Positions 33,966 to 41,388 of a stretch of 64,000 nt of DNA are shown here, piece after piece. The DNA comes from VRUE01 sp963695835. GTDB taxonomy: Bacteria; Actinomycetota; Thermoleophilia; Solirubrobacterales; 70-9. Each line of letters begins with the position of its first letter. Position 1 is the first letter of the stretch. The translations under genes and the position numbers were made by a program. A model generated the notes under the pieces. It ran no database searches. It saw nothing but the letters and a program-made list of their open reading frames with translations, and was not told the origin of the DNA. Location of the stretch: assembly GCA_963695835.1 (NCBI GenBank), contig CAVOHR010000001.1, positions 1,362,631-1,426,630 of the forward strand. Reading direction: 5' to 3'.

Positions 33966-34350
33966 AGCGCGTCAGCAGGTCGGCTATCGCGCGGACCTCG
34001 CGGAGGAGGCCGTCGAGCATTGCCTCGGTGTTGGTGTGGATGCGCCACTCGGCGTACTTGCGGTCCTGCTCGAAGGCCTCGAAGCGGCGCTCCAGCTCGC
34101 GGGTGCGCTCGTCCAGCTTGCCGGCGCGCTTCTCCATGCGCTTCTCGCTCTTGCGGACGCGCTTCCTGACGTAGCGGCGGCTCTCTTCGCGCAGGGCATT
34201 CAGCTCGCGGCGCAGCTCCTCCGCCCCGGGGAGATCCTCCTGCTCGGCCAGCATCTCCTCGACCCCGGCACGGACGCGCTCGATCTCCTCGTGCAGGCGG
34301 GCCCGCGCCTGGTCGGCCGCGGCGGACGGGTCGTGGGCGGAAGAGCTCAC
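33955..34350 (-). CDS. Coiled-coil protein of unknown function
   Basis: 131 residues from the GTG at 34350 (another GTG lies at 34356, and the frame stays open to 34392). Almost wholly helical with heptad-like spacing and blocks of Arg/Lys/Glu ('RARLHEEIERVRAGVEEML', 'RKRVRKSEKRMEKRAGKLD'), so a coiled coil. No signal peptide. Its end overlaps the gltB stop by 11 bases. Downstream of the FHA-domain gene on the same strand, possibly co-transcribed. Not recognised. Confidence 0.65.
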   Translation of the reverse strand: MSSSAHDPSAAADQARARLHEEIERVRAGVEEMLAEQEDLPGAEELRRELNALREESRRYVRKRVRKSEKRMEKRAGKLDERTRELERRFEAFEQDRKYAEWRIHTNTEAMLDGLLREVRAIADLLTRSTR

Positions 34351-34405
34351 CGGCACGCATCCTACGAGCGCCGTAGGCCGGAACTTGCGCAAATAGCGGC
34401 TCTGC

Positions 34406-35041
34406 TCAGGCTTCGAGCACGAAGAGGCGGTAGCGGCCGATCGTCAGCTCGTCGCCGTCGGAGAGCTTGCCCCACTCGATCAGCTCGCCGTTGACGAAGA
34501 CGCCGTTGAGGCTGCGGTCGTCGAGGACGCGCAGCGACTCGTCCGGTTCGGAGACGATCAGCGCGTGGCGACGGGAGACGCTGGGGTCGTCGAGGCGGAT
34601 GTCGGCGGCGACGCTGCGGCCGATCCGCGTCCAGCCCCGCTTCACCGAGAAGGCTCGCACCTCGCCATCGTCGTCGCGGCAGGCGAGGAGGCGGCTGCCG
34701 GGAGAGAGATCGGCGCGGGCGTCGTCCAGCCAGCCCGGCGCCTGCAGATCGGCGGCGGCCGCGAACTCGGCGGTGGCCTCCCCTTGCTCCTGCATCGGTT
34801 CGAAGATCGAGTCGAGCCGGAAGCGCGAGGCGCCGCAGCGCGGGCAGTCGGGCAGGCGGTCGTCCTCGCGGAGCGCCAGATGCGAGCCGCACTCGACGCA
34901 GAAGTAAGTCCCGGGGCCGGGGAACGTCCCGGTCGGGTAACTCGGAGAAGCTGGGCTGGGGGTGAGGCTGGTGGAGATGACTCTGCTCCTTCCGACGCCC
35001 TCCGCCGGATCATCGTAACGCGGCAAGGAGGGCCGCCACAT
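34406..35041 (-). CDS. Zinc-ribbon and FHA-domain protein
   Basis: 211 residues. A four-cysteine zinc ribbon at about 48-72 ('FCVECGSH' and 'DCPRCGAS') precedes a C-terminal FHA domain (about 125-211: 'TRIGRSVAADIRLDDPSVSR', 'RRHALIV', 'LNGVFVNGELIEWG'). FHA domains bind phosphothreonine, so this is probably an adaptor in Ser/Thr-kinase signalling. No kinase is in the window. The N-terminal 40 residues are low-complexity Pro/Ser-rich and the start is uncertain. Confidence 0.82.
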   Translation of the reverse strand: MWRPSLPRYDDPAEGVGRSRVISTSLTPSPASPSYPTGTFPGPGTYFCVECGSHLALREDDRLPDCPRCGASRFRLDSIFEPMQEQGEATAEFAAAADLQAPGWLDDARADLSPGSRLLACRDDDGEVRAFSVKRGWTRIGRSVAADIRLDDPSVSRRHALIVSEPDESLRVLDDRSLNGVFVNGELIEWGKLSDGDELTIGRYRLFVLEA

Positions 35042-35103
35042 CGGTGATTTTCCGCAGGCTTACCCCGCTCGTCGCCAGTTGCAAGGACTAGACTGGCGCC
35101 GCC

Positions 35104-35622
35104 ATGGGTCCGGTCAGCGCCGAAGTCGAGATCGATGCCCCGCGCGAGCGCGTTTTCGAGGCGATCGGCGACCTCTCGCGCCGGCCCTCCTTCACCGATC
35201 ACTTCCTCGAGGGCTTCCATCTGACCAGGATCGAGTCCAGCGGGGTCGGCGCCGGGGCGCGCTTTCGCCTCGAGCAGCCGCCGCGGTCGATCTGGATGGA
35301 CACCGCCATCGCCGAGCTCGAGCCGCCGCGCAGGATCGTCGAGCGAGGCCGCGGCGGGCGCGGCAATCGCATTCCGGCGACGACGGTCTGGGAGCTGATG
35401 GAGGGGAGCGGCTCGCTGACCGGGGTGCGCGTCTCGCACTGGACCGAGCCGGCGCGCCGGCTCGACAAGGCGCTGGAGAGGCTCACGGGCGCCTCGATGC
35501 GAACCGGGCGGGACTGGCGCGAGGCGCTGCGCAGGCTCCGCGACCAGCTCGAGTCGGAGCAGCCGGCGGCCGGGGCGGTGGCCGTCGCCGGTGGCAATCC
35601 CCACGCGACCGGCATCCCGTAG
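35104..35622 (+). CDS. SRPBCC (polyketide cyclase/dehydrase-like) protein
   Basis: 172 residues. 'AEVEIDAPRERVFEAIGDLS' and 'AGARFRLEQPP' are characteristic of START/SRPBCC helix-grip proteins, which bind hydrophobic ligands in a deep pocket. The last 20 residues are a disordered Ala/Gly tail. Divergent from the FHA gene and 26 bases ahead of a lipoprotein gene on the same strand. Ligand and role unknown. Confidence 0.78.
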   Translation: MGPVSAEVEIDAPRERVFEAIGDLSRRPSFTDHFLEGFHLTRIESSGVGAGARFRLEQPPRSIWMDTAIAELEPPRRIVERGRGGRGNRIPATTVWELMEGSGSLTGVRVSHWTEPARRLDKALERLTGASMRTGRDWREALRRLRDQLESEQPAAGAVAVAGGNPHATGIP

Positions 35623-35648
35623 ATCGGCTTAATAGACTCTCGCCGCCG

Positions 35649-36182
35649 ATGACCCGCCTCCGCAGATTCGCGCTGCCGCTGCTCGCCGCGCTCGCCGTCG
35701 GCGTTTCCGCCTGCGGCTCCTCGAGCGACTCCAAGAGCGTGGTCGAGGGCGAGTCGGTCTCGCTCGGCGAGCTGAACTACACGGTGATCTTCTCGCGCTA
35801 CCTCAACCCGAAAGACAACGAGGACTCGGCCTACCTGGTCGGGCAGCCGCAGCTGCCGCCGGGCGAAAGCTACTTCGGGGTCTTCTTCGAAGTCCAGAAC
35901 GAGAGCGAAGAACCCCAGACGCTGCCGAAGTCGGTCGAAATCACCGACGCCGGCAACCAGACCTTCCACGCGCTGCCGAGCGAGAGCCTCTACGCGCTCC
36001 CGTTCGGCGGCAACGTCGAATCGCAGGAACAGATCCCCGTGCTCGACTCGACCCCCCAGCAGGGCCCGATCGAGGGCTCGGTTACGATCTTCCGCCTGCC
36101 CGCCTCGGCCTCCGAGAATCGCCCGCTGACGCTGCACATCCCCGGGCAAGAAGGCCCGGCGGACGTCACGCTGGATCTCTAA
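35649..36182 (+). CDS. Lipoprotein with DUF4352-like beta-sandwich
   Basis: 177 residues from the ATG at 35649. Signal peptide with lipobox 'VGVSAC' (Cys about 23), so lipid-anchored outside the membrane. The mature domain is beta-rich, with 'YFGVFFEVQNESEEPQTLP', the kind of pattern found in DUF4352 immunoglobulin-like telokin folds. Glu codons are mainly GAA. Converges with the penicillin-binding protein gene with an 11-base gap. Function unknown. Confidence 0.75.
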   Translation: MTRLRRFALPLLAALAVGVSACGSSSDSKSVVEGESVSLGELNYTVIFSRYLNPKDNEDSAYLVGQPQLPPGESYFGVFFEVQNESEEPQTLPKSVEITDAGNQTFHALPSESLYALPFGGNVESQEQIPVLDSTPQQGPIEGSVTIFRLPASASENRPLTLHIPGQEGPADVTLDL

Positions 36183-36193
36183 CCGCGCTCGGC

Positions 36194-37903
36194 TCAGAGC
36201 CCGGCCGAGAGCACTTCGGCGGCGATCGGGGCGGCTACTTCGCCGCCGGCGGCTTCGGCTTCGACCAGCAGGACGCCGACCGCCAGGTGCGCCTTCTCGG
36301 CCGGGGCGAAGGCGGCGAACCAGGCGTCCTTGATCTGTTCGGGGTTTTCTTCGCCTTCCTGGCCGGGCTTCGGCCCCAACTCGGCGGTGCCGGTCTTGCC
36401 CGCCACCTGGGCCTGGGGGATCGCCGCGGCGTAGCCGGTGCCGCCGGTGACGACGCCGACCATCAGTTCGGTCAGTTCGGAGGCGATCTGCTTCGACATC
36501 ACGCGGATCGCCGTCATTTCCGGCCGCAGCTTGCGATTGAGGACGAGCGAGGTCGGCTCGCGGACGCCGCCGTTGCCGATCGTCTGCGCGACGGTCGCCA
36601 TCTGCAGCGGCGTCGCCAGCACTTCGCCCTGGCCGATCGCGCTGACGCCAAGGTCGAGTTCGTCGCCGATCTCCTGCGGGATGCTCGACTCGGGCGGTTC
36701 GACTTCCTCGACGACGCTCGCCGCGTAGATCGCCGGTGGCGAGTTGAAGCCGAACGCTTCCGCGGTGGCGACCAGGTCGTCGTTGCCGATCTTCGGGCCG
36801 AGCGGGGCGAAGTCGGCGTTGCAGGACTCGGCGAACGCCTCGCGGAAGGTGCCGCCGCAGTACTCGCCGTTGGCGTTGCTGATGAAGCGGCCGCCGACGT
36901 TGACCCCGTCGACGACTTCGAATTCGTCGTCGAGCGAGACCACGCCCTTCTCCAGGGCGGCGGTGGTGGTGACCGTCTTGAAGGTCGAGCCGGGGGGCTG
37001 CGGCGCCGAGAACGCCTGCCCGGCGAGCGCCCGCACGTCGCCGCTGCGGGCGTCGAGCACGGCGACCCCGCCGGCCCGGCCGGCGAGGCCCGAGACCGCG
37101 GTCTGCTGGAGCGTCGGGTCGATCGTCGTCTTCACCGCTGCGCCGGGCCGTGGCCTGGACTGGGCGACGATCCGCGCCGAGCCGCCCTTGCCGACGGCGA
37201 GCAGCGAGCCACCCGGCTTGCCCGCCAGCCTCGAGTTGAAGGCCTGCTCGATGCCGCTGACGCCGACCGGCGTTTCGGGCGGGAAGCCGTGCCGGGCGAG
37301 GACCGCCTCTTCCTCTTCGCCGGCCATGCCGACTTCGCCGGTGACGTCGATCGCGGCGCTGCCGAGCGGGTGTTCGCGGGCGTCGGCCGGGCCTTCGGCG
37401 AGCGGCGTCCCGTCGCGGGCGAGGATCGGCGCCCGCGGCGCCAGGTCGACCCTGTTCTCGAGCTGCTCGCCCGGTTCGAGTCCCGGGAAGACGAGGCTCG
37501 GGCCCCAGTCGATGCCGCCGTCGGCGTAGGGCAGGTCGAGGCCGGCGTTGACCGTGCCGAAGGCCACCGTCCCGGCTTCGATCGGCACCGGCACGACGGT
37601 GTGGCCGTCGGTCGTCGCGGTGTCGCCGGCCGAGCCGGCCGAGAGGCTTCGCAGGGTCGCCACCTCCGCCGCTTCGCGGTACTCGGCGGCGAATTCCTCC
37701 TCTTCGATCGAGGCGCGCGACGCTTCGTTCAGCTCGCGGTACATCGCCGGCAGGTCGTTGCGGGCCCAGGCGTCGGCGAAGCGCTGGGCGGCGTCCTTGC
37801 CGGGCGAGCCGGGGGAGCCGGCGGAGGCGCCCAGTGCGAAGGCGACGATGGCGACGATCGACAGGGGCAGCGCGCGGGTCACCAGTCGGCGACGGCGTTG
37901 CAC
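36194..37903 (-). CDS. Penicillin-binding protein (transpeptidase) with MecA-like N-domain
   Basis: 569 residues from the GTG at 37903. Membrane anchor (about 10-28), an NTF2/MecA_N-like domain (35-130), a dimerisation domain, then the transpeptidase. Active-site motifs: SxxK in 'PPGSTFKTV', SxN in 'ESCNADF' and KTG in 'VAGKTGTAEL'. Cross-links peptidoglycan outside the membrane; MecA_N-type class B enzymes are often less beta-lactam-sensitive. The frame remains open up to an ATG at 38032, but that extension translates structured repeat D and is not believed. No clear ribosome-binding site precedes the GTG. Confidence 0.88.
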   Translation of the reverse strand: MQRRRRLVTRALPLSIVAIVAFALGASAGSPGSPGKDAAQRFADAWARNDLPAMYRELNEASRASIEEEEFAAEYREAAEVATLRSLSAGSAGDTATTDGHTVVPVPIEAGTVAFGTVNAGLDLPYADGGIDWGPSLVFPGLEPGEQLENRVDLAPRAPILARDGTPLAEGPADAREHPLGSAAIDVTGEVGMAGEEEEAVLARHGFPPETPVGVSGIEQAFNSRLAGKPGGSLLAVGKGGSARIVAQSRPRPGAAVKTTIDPTLQQTAVSGLAGRAGGVAVLDARSGDVRALAGQAFSAPQPPGSTFKTVTTTAALEKGVVSLDDEFEVVDGVNVGGRFISNANGEYCGGTFREAFAESCNADFAPLGPKIGNDDLVATAEAFGFNSPPAIYAASVVEEVEPPESSIPQEIGDELDLGVSAIGQGEVLATPLQMATVAQTIGNGGVREPTSLVLNRKLRPEMTAIRVMSKQIASELTELMVGVVTGGTGYAAAIPQAQVAGKTGTAELGPKPGQEGEENPEQIKDAWFAAFAPAEKAHLAVGVLLVEAEAAGGEVAAPIAAEVLSAGL

Positions 37904-37920
37904 AGCGGTAAGCCGGTGGG

Positions 37921-38034
37921 GGGTGGGTTGGGGCACTGCCCTTCGCTCAACTTCTTCGGTGGTTTGTGGTCGGTCTACCGCGAATGGATTGCCGAAAAAG
38001 TACAAGCCGCGCAGGGCAGTACCCCAACCCACCC
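37921..38034. repeat. Structured intergenic element, diverged copy D
   Basis: Outer arms 37921-37942 and 38013-38034 (22 bp, one mismatch) differ in sequence from copies A-C, but the inner signature is kept: 'CTCAACTTCTTCGG' on one side and 'CCGAAAAAGTACAAG' on the other, in the orientation of copy B. It lies between the MarP-like gene and the penicillin-binding protein gene, both on the minus strand, so it is in a transcribed 5' region rather than a convergent gap. Confidence 0.65.
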
Positions 38035-38038
38035 ACTC

Positions 38039-39181
38039 TCAGCCGGTGCAGGGACCGGTATCGACTGGCGACGCTGGTTCGCTTAGAGCTGATTGAACTA
38101 CTTCGTCGGGGACGGCGAAGCCGCCCGGGGGGCCGGAGGTGGTTGCCGCGAAGACGGTGCCGATCACGCGGCCGCGGGAGTCGACCAGGGGGCCGCCGGA
38201 GTTGCCGCTGCGGACGGTGCCGCGGAGGAAGGCGATCCGGCGGCGGATCGGGCCGGCGCCGTAGGAGTCCTCGCTGATCACCGAGTGGGTGTCGCCGATC
38301 CGCGCCGGAGCGACCGAGTAGGGGCCGTTTTCGGGGTAGCCGAGCACGGCGCCGCTCGTGCCGCGCTGCGGGTCGGGAGCGAGCGGCAGCGCCGGCAGCT
38401 CGGCGTCGATTCGCAGCAGGGCGAGGTCGTTCTCGGGGTCGTAGTGGACCGGCGTCGCTTCGAAGGAGGCGCCGTTCTCGGTGGTGACCGTGGTGTCTTC
38501 CTCGCCGGCGACGACGTGGGCGTTGGTGACGACGGTGCCGGGGGCGGCGACCCAGCCGGAGCCCTCGATCCCGAGTCCGCAGGCGGTTCCCAGCACCCGC
38601 ACGACCGAGCTACCCGCGCGCCGGACGCCGGGGTCGGAGGCGACCGCCGCGTCCGGCGGCGCGACCGGCGTCGTCGGGCCGTCGATCGACGGCGCCGGGT
38701 CGACCCGGTTGAGCGCGTTGAGGACCGGGCCCGAGGGCGGCAGCACGTCGTTGAGGCTGTGCAGGATCAGCGATCGCTGCACGTCGGCTCGCAGCCGGGC
38801 GGTGCCCGGGGCGTGCAGGGCGACCGCGCCGAACACCCAGGCCATCCCCAGCGACACGGCGGCGATCAGCGCCGCGCCGCCGGCGCCGTCGGCGAGCCGC
38901 AGGGCCCGGCCGCGGATCAGCCGCGAGCGCAGCCCGAGGGCCAGGCTCTCCAGGGTGACCGCCACCAGCGCGCCGACCAGCAGCGCCCCGAGCGCCGCGC
39001 ACAGCGGCGCGTAGGCGGACTTCGAGCCCTGGTTGAGCAGCAGCGGCCCGATCCGGCTGCCGGCCAGGGCGCCCGCGCCGAAGCCGACCAGGGTGAGGAC
39101 GCCGACGATCAGCCCCTGGCGGTAGCCCCAGAGGGCGAGGGCGAGCGTGAAGGCGACGAGCGACCAGTCGAGAACGGTCAT
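38039..39181 (-). CDS. MarP-like periplasmic serine protease with CvpA-type membrane domain
   Basis: 380 residues from the ATG at 39181. Four hydrophobic segments in the first 150 residues form a CvpA/colicin-V-production-like domain. A trypsin-like protease domain follows with the triad in 'VVTNAHVVAG' (His), 'DPENDLALLRID' (Asp) and 'VRSGNSGGPLVD' (Ser). This order matches mycobacterial MarP, needed for acid and oxidative stress survival; family name by resemblance. Divergent from an HxlR regulator; followed by repeat D. Confidence 0.88.
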   Translation of the reverse strand: MTVLDWSLVAFTLALALWGYRQGLIVGVLTLVGFGAGALAGSRIGPLLLNQGSKSAYAPLCAALGALLVGALVAVTLESLALGLRSRLIRGRALRLADGAGGAALIAAVSLGMAWVFGAVALHAPGTARLRADVQRSLILHSLNDVLPPSGPVLNALNRVDPAPSIDGPTTPVAPPDAAVASDPGVRRAGSSVVRVLGTACGLGIEGSGWVAAPGTVVTNAHVVAGEEDTTVTTENGASFEATPVHYDPENDLALLRIDAELPALPLAPDPQRGTSGAVLGYPENGPYSVAPARIGDTHSVISEDSYGAGPIRRRIAFLRGTVRSGNSGGPLVDSRGRVIGTVFAATTSGPPGGFAVPDEVVQSALSEPASPVDTGPCTG

Positions 39182-39244
39182 GCGGGAATACAAGCAGGCG
39201 GCCCTGATCTGCCCGCCGCTTACGTTCAGTAAGCTGGTTCGACC

Positions 39245-39583
39245 GTGGAGGCGACGTCCACCACAGAGCAGCCGCCAGGCGTCTGCCCTCACTTCCACGC
39301 CGCGATCGAGTTGATCGGCAAGCGCTGGACCGGGGCGATCGTCTGCGCTCTCACCGAGGGCCCGCTGCGCTTCGGCGAGCTGGCCAGGGCGGTTCCCGGC
39401 CTTTCCGACCGCCTGCTCTCGCAGCGGCTGCGCGAGCTCGAGGACGAAGGCCTGGTCGAGCGTGAGGTCGAAGCCGGCTCGCCGGTCCGGGTCACATACT
39501 CGCTGACCGAGTCGGGGTCGGGACTGCGTCCGGCGATCGTCGAGCTGCGAGCCTGGGCGCGCGAATGGAAGCGCGCTGGATGA
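39245..39583 (+). CDS. HxlR-family transcriptional regulator
   Basis: 112 residues from a GTG start. 'GVCPHFHAAIELIGKRWTGA' carries the conserved cysteine near the N-terminus and the first helix. 'LRFGELARAVPGLSDRLLSQ' is the recognition helix, then the wing 'LVEREVEAGSPVRVTYSLT'. HxlR proteins sense aldehydes, quinones or thiol stress. Starting 63 bases from the divergent MarP-like gene, it may control that gene. Confidence 0.9.
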   Translation: MEATSTTEQPPGVCPHFHAAIELIGKRWTGAIVCALTEGPLRFGELARAVPGLSDRLLSQRLRELEDEGLVEREVEAGSPVRVTYSLTESGSGLRPAIVELRAWAREWKRAG

Positions 39584-39628
39584 CGCGCCTGGCGCGTCCC
39601 CGGCCAGATCTCTAGATAGCCTCGCGTC

Positions 39629-41020
39629 GTGGACTTACCCGGACCGTTTCCGGTTGGCCGTTACGCCCGCAAGCTGGAGGAAGAGATGCGCCGCCGCGCG
39701 CGGGTGTCGCTGATCGGCGAGGTGACGGGTCTCAGCCGCAGCAAGGCTCAGGCGTACTTCGAGCTGCGGGACACGGAGGGAGCGGTGCCCTGCGCGATCT
39801 GGCTGAACGAGCTGGAGAAGCTGGAGCTGCCGGAGGGAGGTCTCCGTGACGGCGCCGAAGTCGTCATCGGCGGCGGCCCCGACTACTACCGGGGCAGCTC
39901 CCAGGCCTCACCCAGCTTCTTCTTTCGCGCCACCCACGTTCGCCTCGCCGGCGAGGGCGACCTGCTGGCGCGGCTGGAGGCGCTGCGCAAGCAGCTTCGC
40001 TCCGAGGGCCTGTTCGAGCTGCAGGGGCAGCTCGCCAGGCCGCTGCTGCCGAAGACGATCGGCGTCGTCACCGCGGAGTCCGGCGCGGCGCGGCGCGATC
40101 TGCTCGCCGGCCTGGAGCGGCGCGGCTGGGCGGGGAGCGTCATCTGGGCCTTCGCGCCGGTGCAGGACCGGCGCGCGGCGCCGGCGATCGGCGCGGCGAT
40201 CGAGGACCTGGCGGCGCGGCCGGAGGTCGAGGCGATCGTCGTCACCCGGGGCGGCGGCAGCCTCGCCGACCTCTGGGCGTTCTGCGACGAGACCCTCTGC
40301 CGGACGGTGGCGATGCTGCGCGTGCCGGTGATCAGCGCGGTCGGCCACGAGCGCGACTCGACCCTGATCGACGACGTCGCTGCGGTCGCCTGCTCGACGC
40401 CGACCCACGCCGCCGAGGCGGCGGCGCCGCTCGACTGCCTCGCTGCGCGGCGGGACCTGGAGCGCTGCGCCGGCTCGCTGCGGAAGGCCGGCGAGGGAGC
40501 GGTCGGGACGCGCAGCCGGCACCTCGTCGCTCTGTCCCGAGGACCAGCGCGGGCGCTGCGCCGGGAGCGGACCTCGCTCAACCAGAGGATCCGCGAGATA
40601 CGCGCCGCCTCCGAACGCGGGATCGGCCGCCGGCGCTCGTTCCAGCGCCGCATCGCAACGGTCGTTCTCGACCGGATCGGCCGCCGCGCCGCGCAGGGAG
40701 CCGAGGCCGCGCAGGTGGGGAACCGCCGCCGCTCGGACACGATCGACCGCGCCGCCGCCGCGGCCCTGCGCGGCCGCCGCGAGGCCCTGCGCCGCGCCGC
40801 CGTCGCCCTCCGCGCCCACGACCCCGAGCGCACCCTGGAGCGCGGCTACGCTCTGGCCGAGGACGCCGGCGGCGAGCCGGTGACCAGCGCCGCCGCCGCC
40901 CTCGCCGCCGGGCGCGTCAAACTGCGCTTCGCCGACGGCCGCGTCACAGCTAGGATCGCTCGTCCCGATGCTCACCCGCCCGCGGCGGACGCGGGAGGGA
41001 GTGAGCAAGACAGCCGGTGA
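39629..41020 (+). CDS. xseA: Exodeoxyribonuclease VII, large subunit
   Basis: 463 residues from a GTG start. N-terminal OB-fold ('LIGEVTGLSRSKAQAYFELR'), catalytic domain ('IGVVTAESGAARRDLL', 'IVVTRGGGSLADLWAF', 'VISAVGHERDSTLIDDVA') and an Arg-rich coiled-coil C-domain, with 'ERGYALAEDAGG' near the end. Degrades single-stranded DNA with XseB. Overlaps xseB by 4 bases. Confidence 0.95.
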   Translation: MDLPGPFPVGRYARKLEEEMRRRARVSLIGEVTGLSRSKAQAYFELRDTEGAVPCAIWLNELEKLELPEGGLRDGAEVVIGGGPDYYRGSSQASPSFFFRATHVRLAGEGDLLARLEALRKQLRSEGLFELQGQLARPLLPKTIGVVTAESGAARRDLLAGLERRGWAGSVIWAFAPVQDRRAAPAIGAAIEDLAARPEVEAIVVTRGGGSLADLWAFCDETLCRTVAMLRVPVISAVGHERDSTLIDDVAAVACSTPTHAAEAAAPLDCLAARRDLERCAGSLRKAGEGAVGTRSRHLVALSRGPARALRRERTSLNQRIREIRAASERGIGRRRSFQRRIATVVLDRIGRRAAQGAEAAQVGNRRRSDTIDRAAAAALRGRREALRRAAVALRAHDPERTLERGYALAEDAGGEPVTSAAAALAAGRVKLRFADGRVTARIARPDAHPPAADAGGSEQDSR

Positions 41021-41271
41021 CCATGAGTGCGAACGAGCGAGAGCAGAGCACGCGGGCGGAACCCGATTCCTACGAGGTCGCCGTCGGGCGGCTGGAGGAG
41101 ATCATCGACCGCCTCGACTCGGGCCAGGCCGGCCTGCGGGAGACGCTCGACCTCTGCCGCGAGGGTCGCGAGCTGGTCAGCTACTGCGCCGCCGAGCTCG
41201 ACGAGGTCAGCGCCGGCCTGCAGGAGCTGCGCCTCGACGAGCTGGCGGCAAAGCTCGAGGAGGCGAACTGA
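41017..41271 (+). CDS. xseB: Exodeoxyribonuclease VII, small subunit
   Basis: 84 residues from the GTG overlapping the xseA stop (GTGA); an ATG two codons later (41023) is possible. 'YEVAVGRLEEIIDRLDSGQA' and 'LREGRELVSYC'-like helices are typical of XseB, which binds the coiled coil of XseA. The TGA stop lies inside the left arm of structured repeat B. Confidence 0.92.
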   Translation: MTMSANEREQSTRAEPDSYEVAVGRLEEIIDRLDSGQAGLRETLDLCREGRELVSYCAAELDEVSAGLQELRLDELAAKLEEAN

Positions 41272-41388
41272 GGGCCTATCCCGGCAGGGGTTCCACTTAA
41301 CTTTTTCTGAAGACAGGTTTCGGCCGTCCGAGATTGGACGCCCAGAAAAAGTACAAGACGTTCCACCCCTACCGGGATAGGCCCTCAG
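41268..41388. repeat. Structured intergenic element, copy B (inverted relative to A and C)
   Basis: 121 bp; 24-bp arms 41268-41291 and 41365-41388 with one mismatch. Read on the minus strand it carries the same blocks as A and C: 'GGAACGTCTTGTAC'-T5, 'CGGACGGCC', 'ACCTGTCTTC' and A5-'GTTAAGTGGAAC'. Outer-stem differences from copy C are compensated on the other arm (CCTATC/GATAGG versus CCGATC/GATCGG). Both convergent stop codons, of xseB and addA, lie inside the arms. Confidence 0.87.

Noticed and set aside
36194..38032. Longer penicillin-binding protein starting at 38032
   Set aside because: The extra 43 codons translate repeat D and place a non-hydrophobic leader before the membrane anchor; the GTG at 37903 gives a normal N-terminus.
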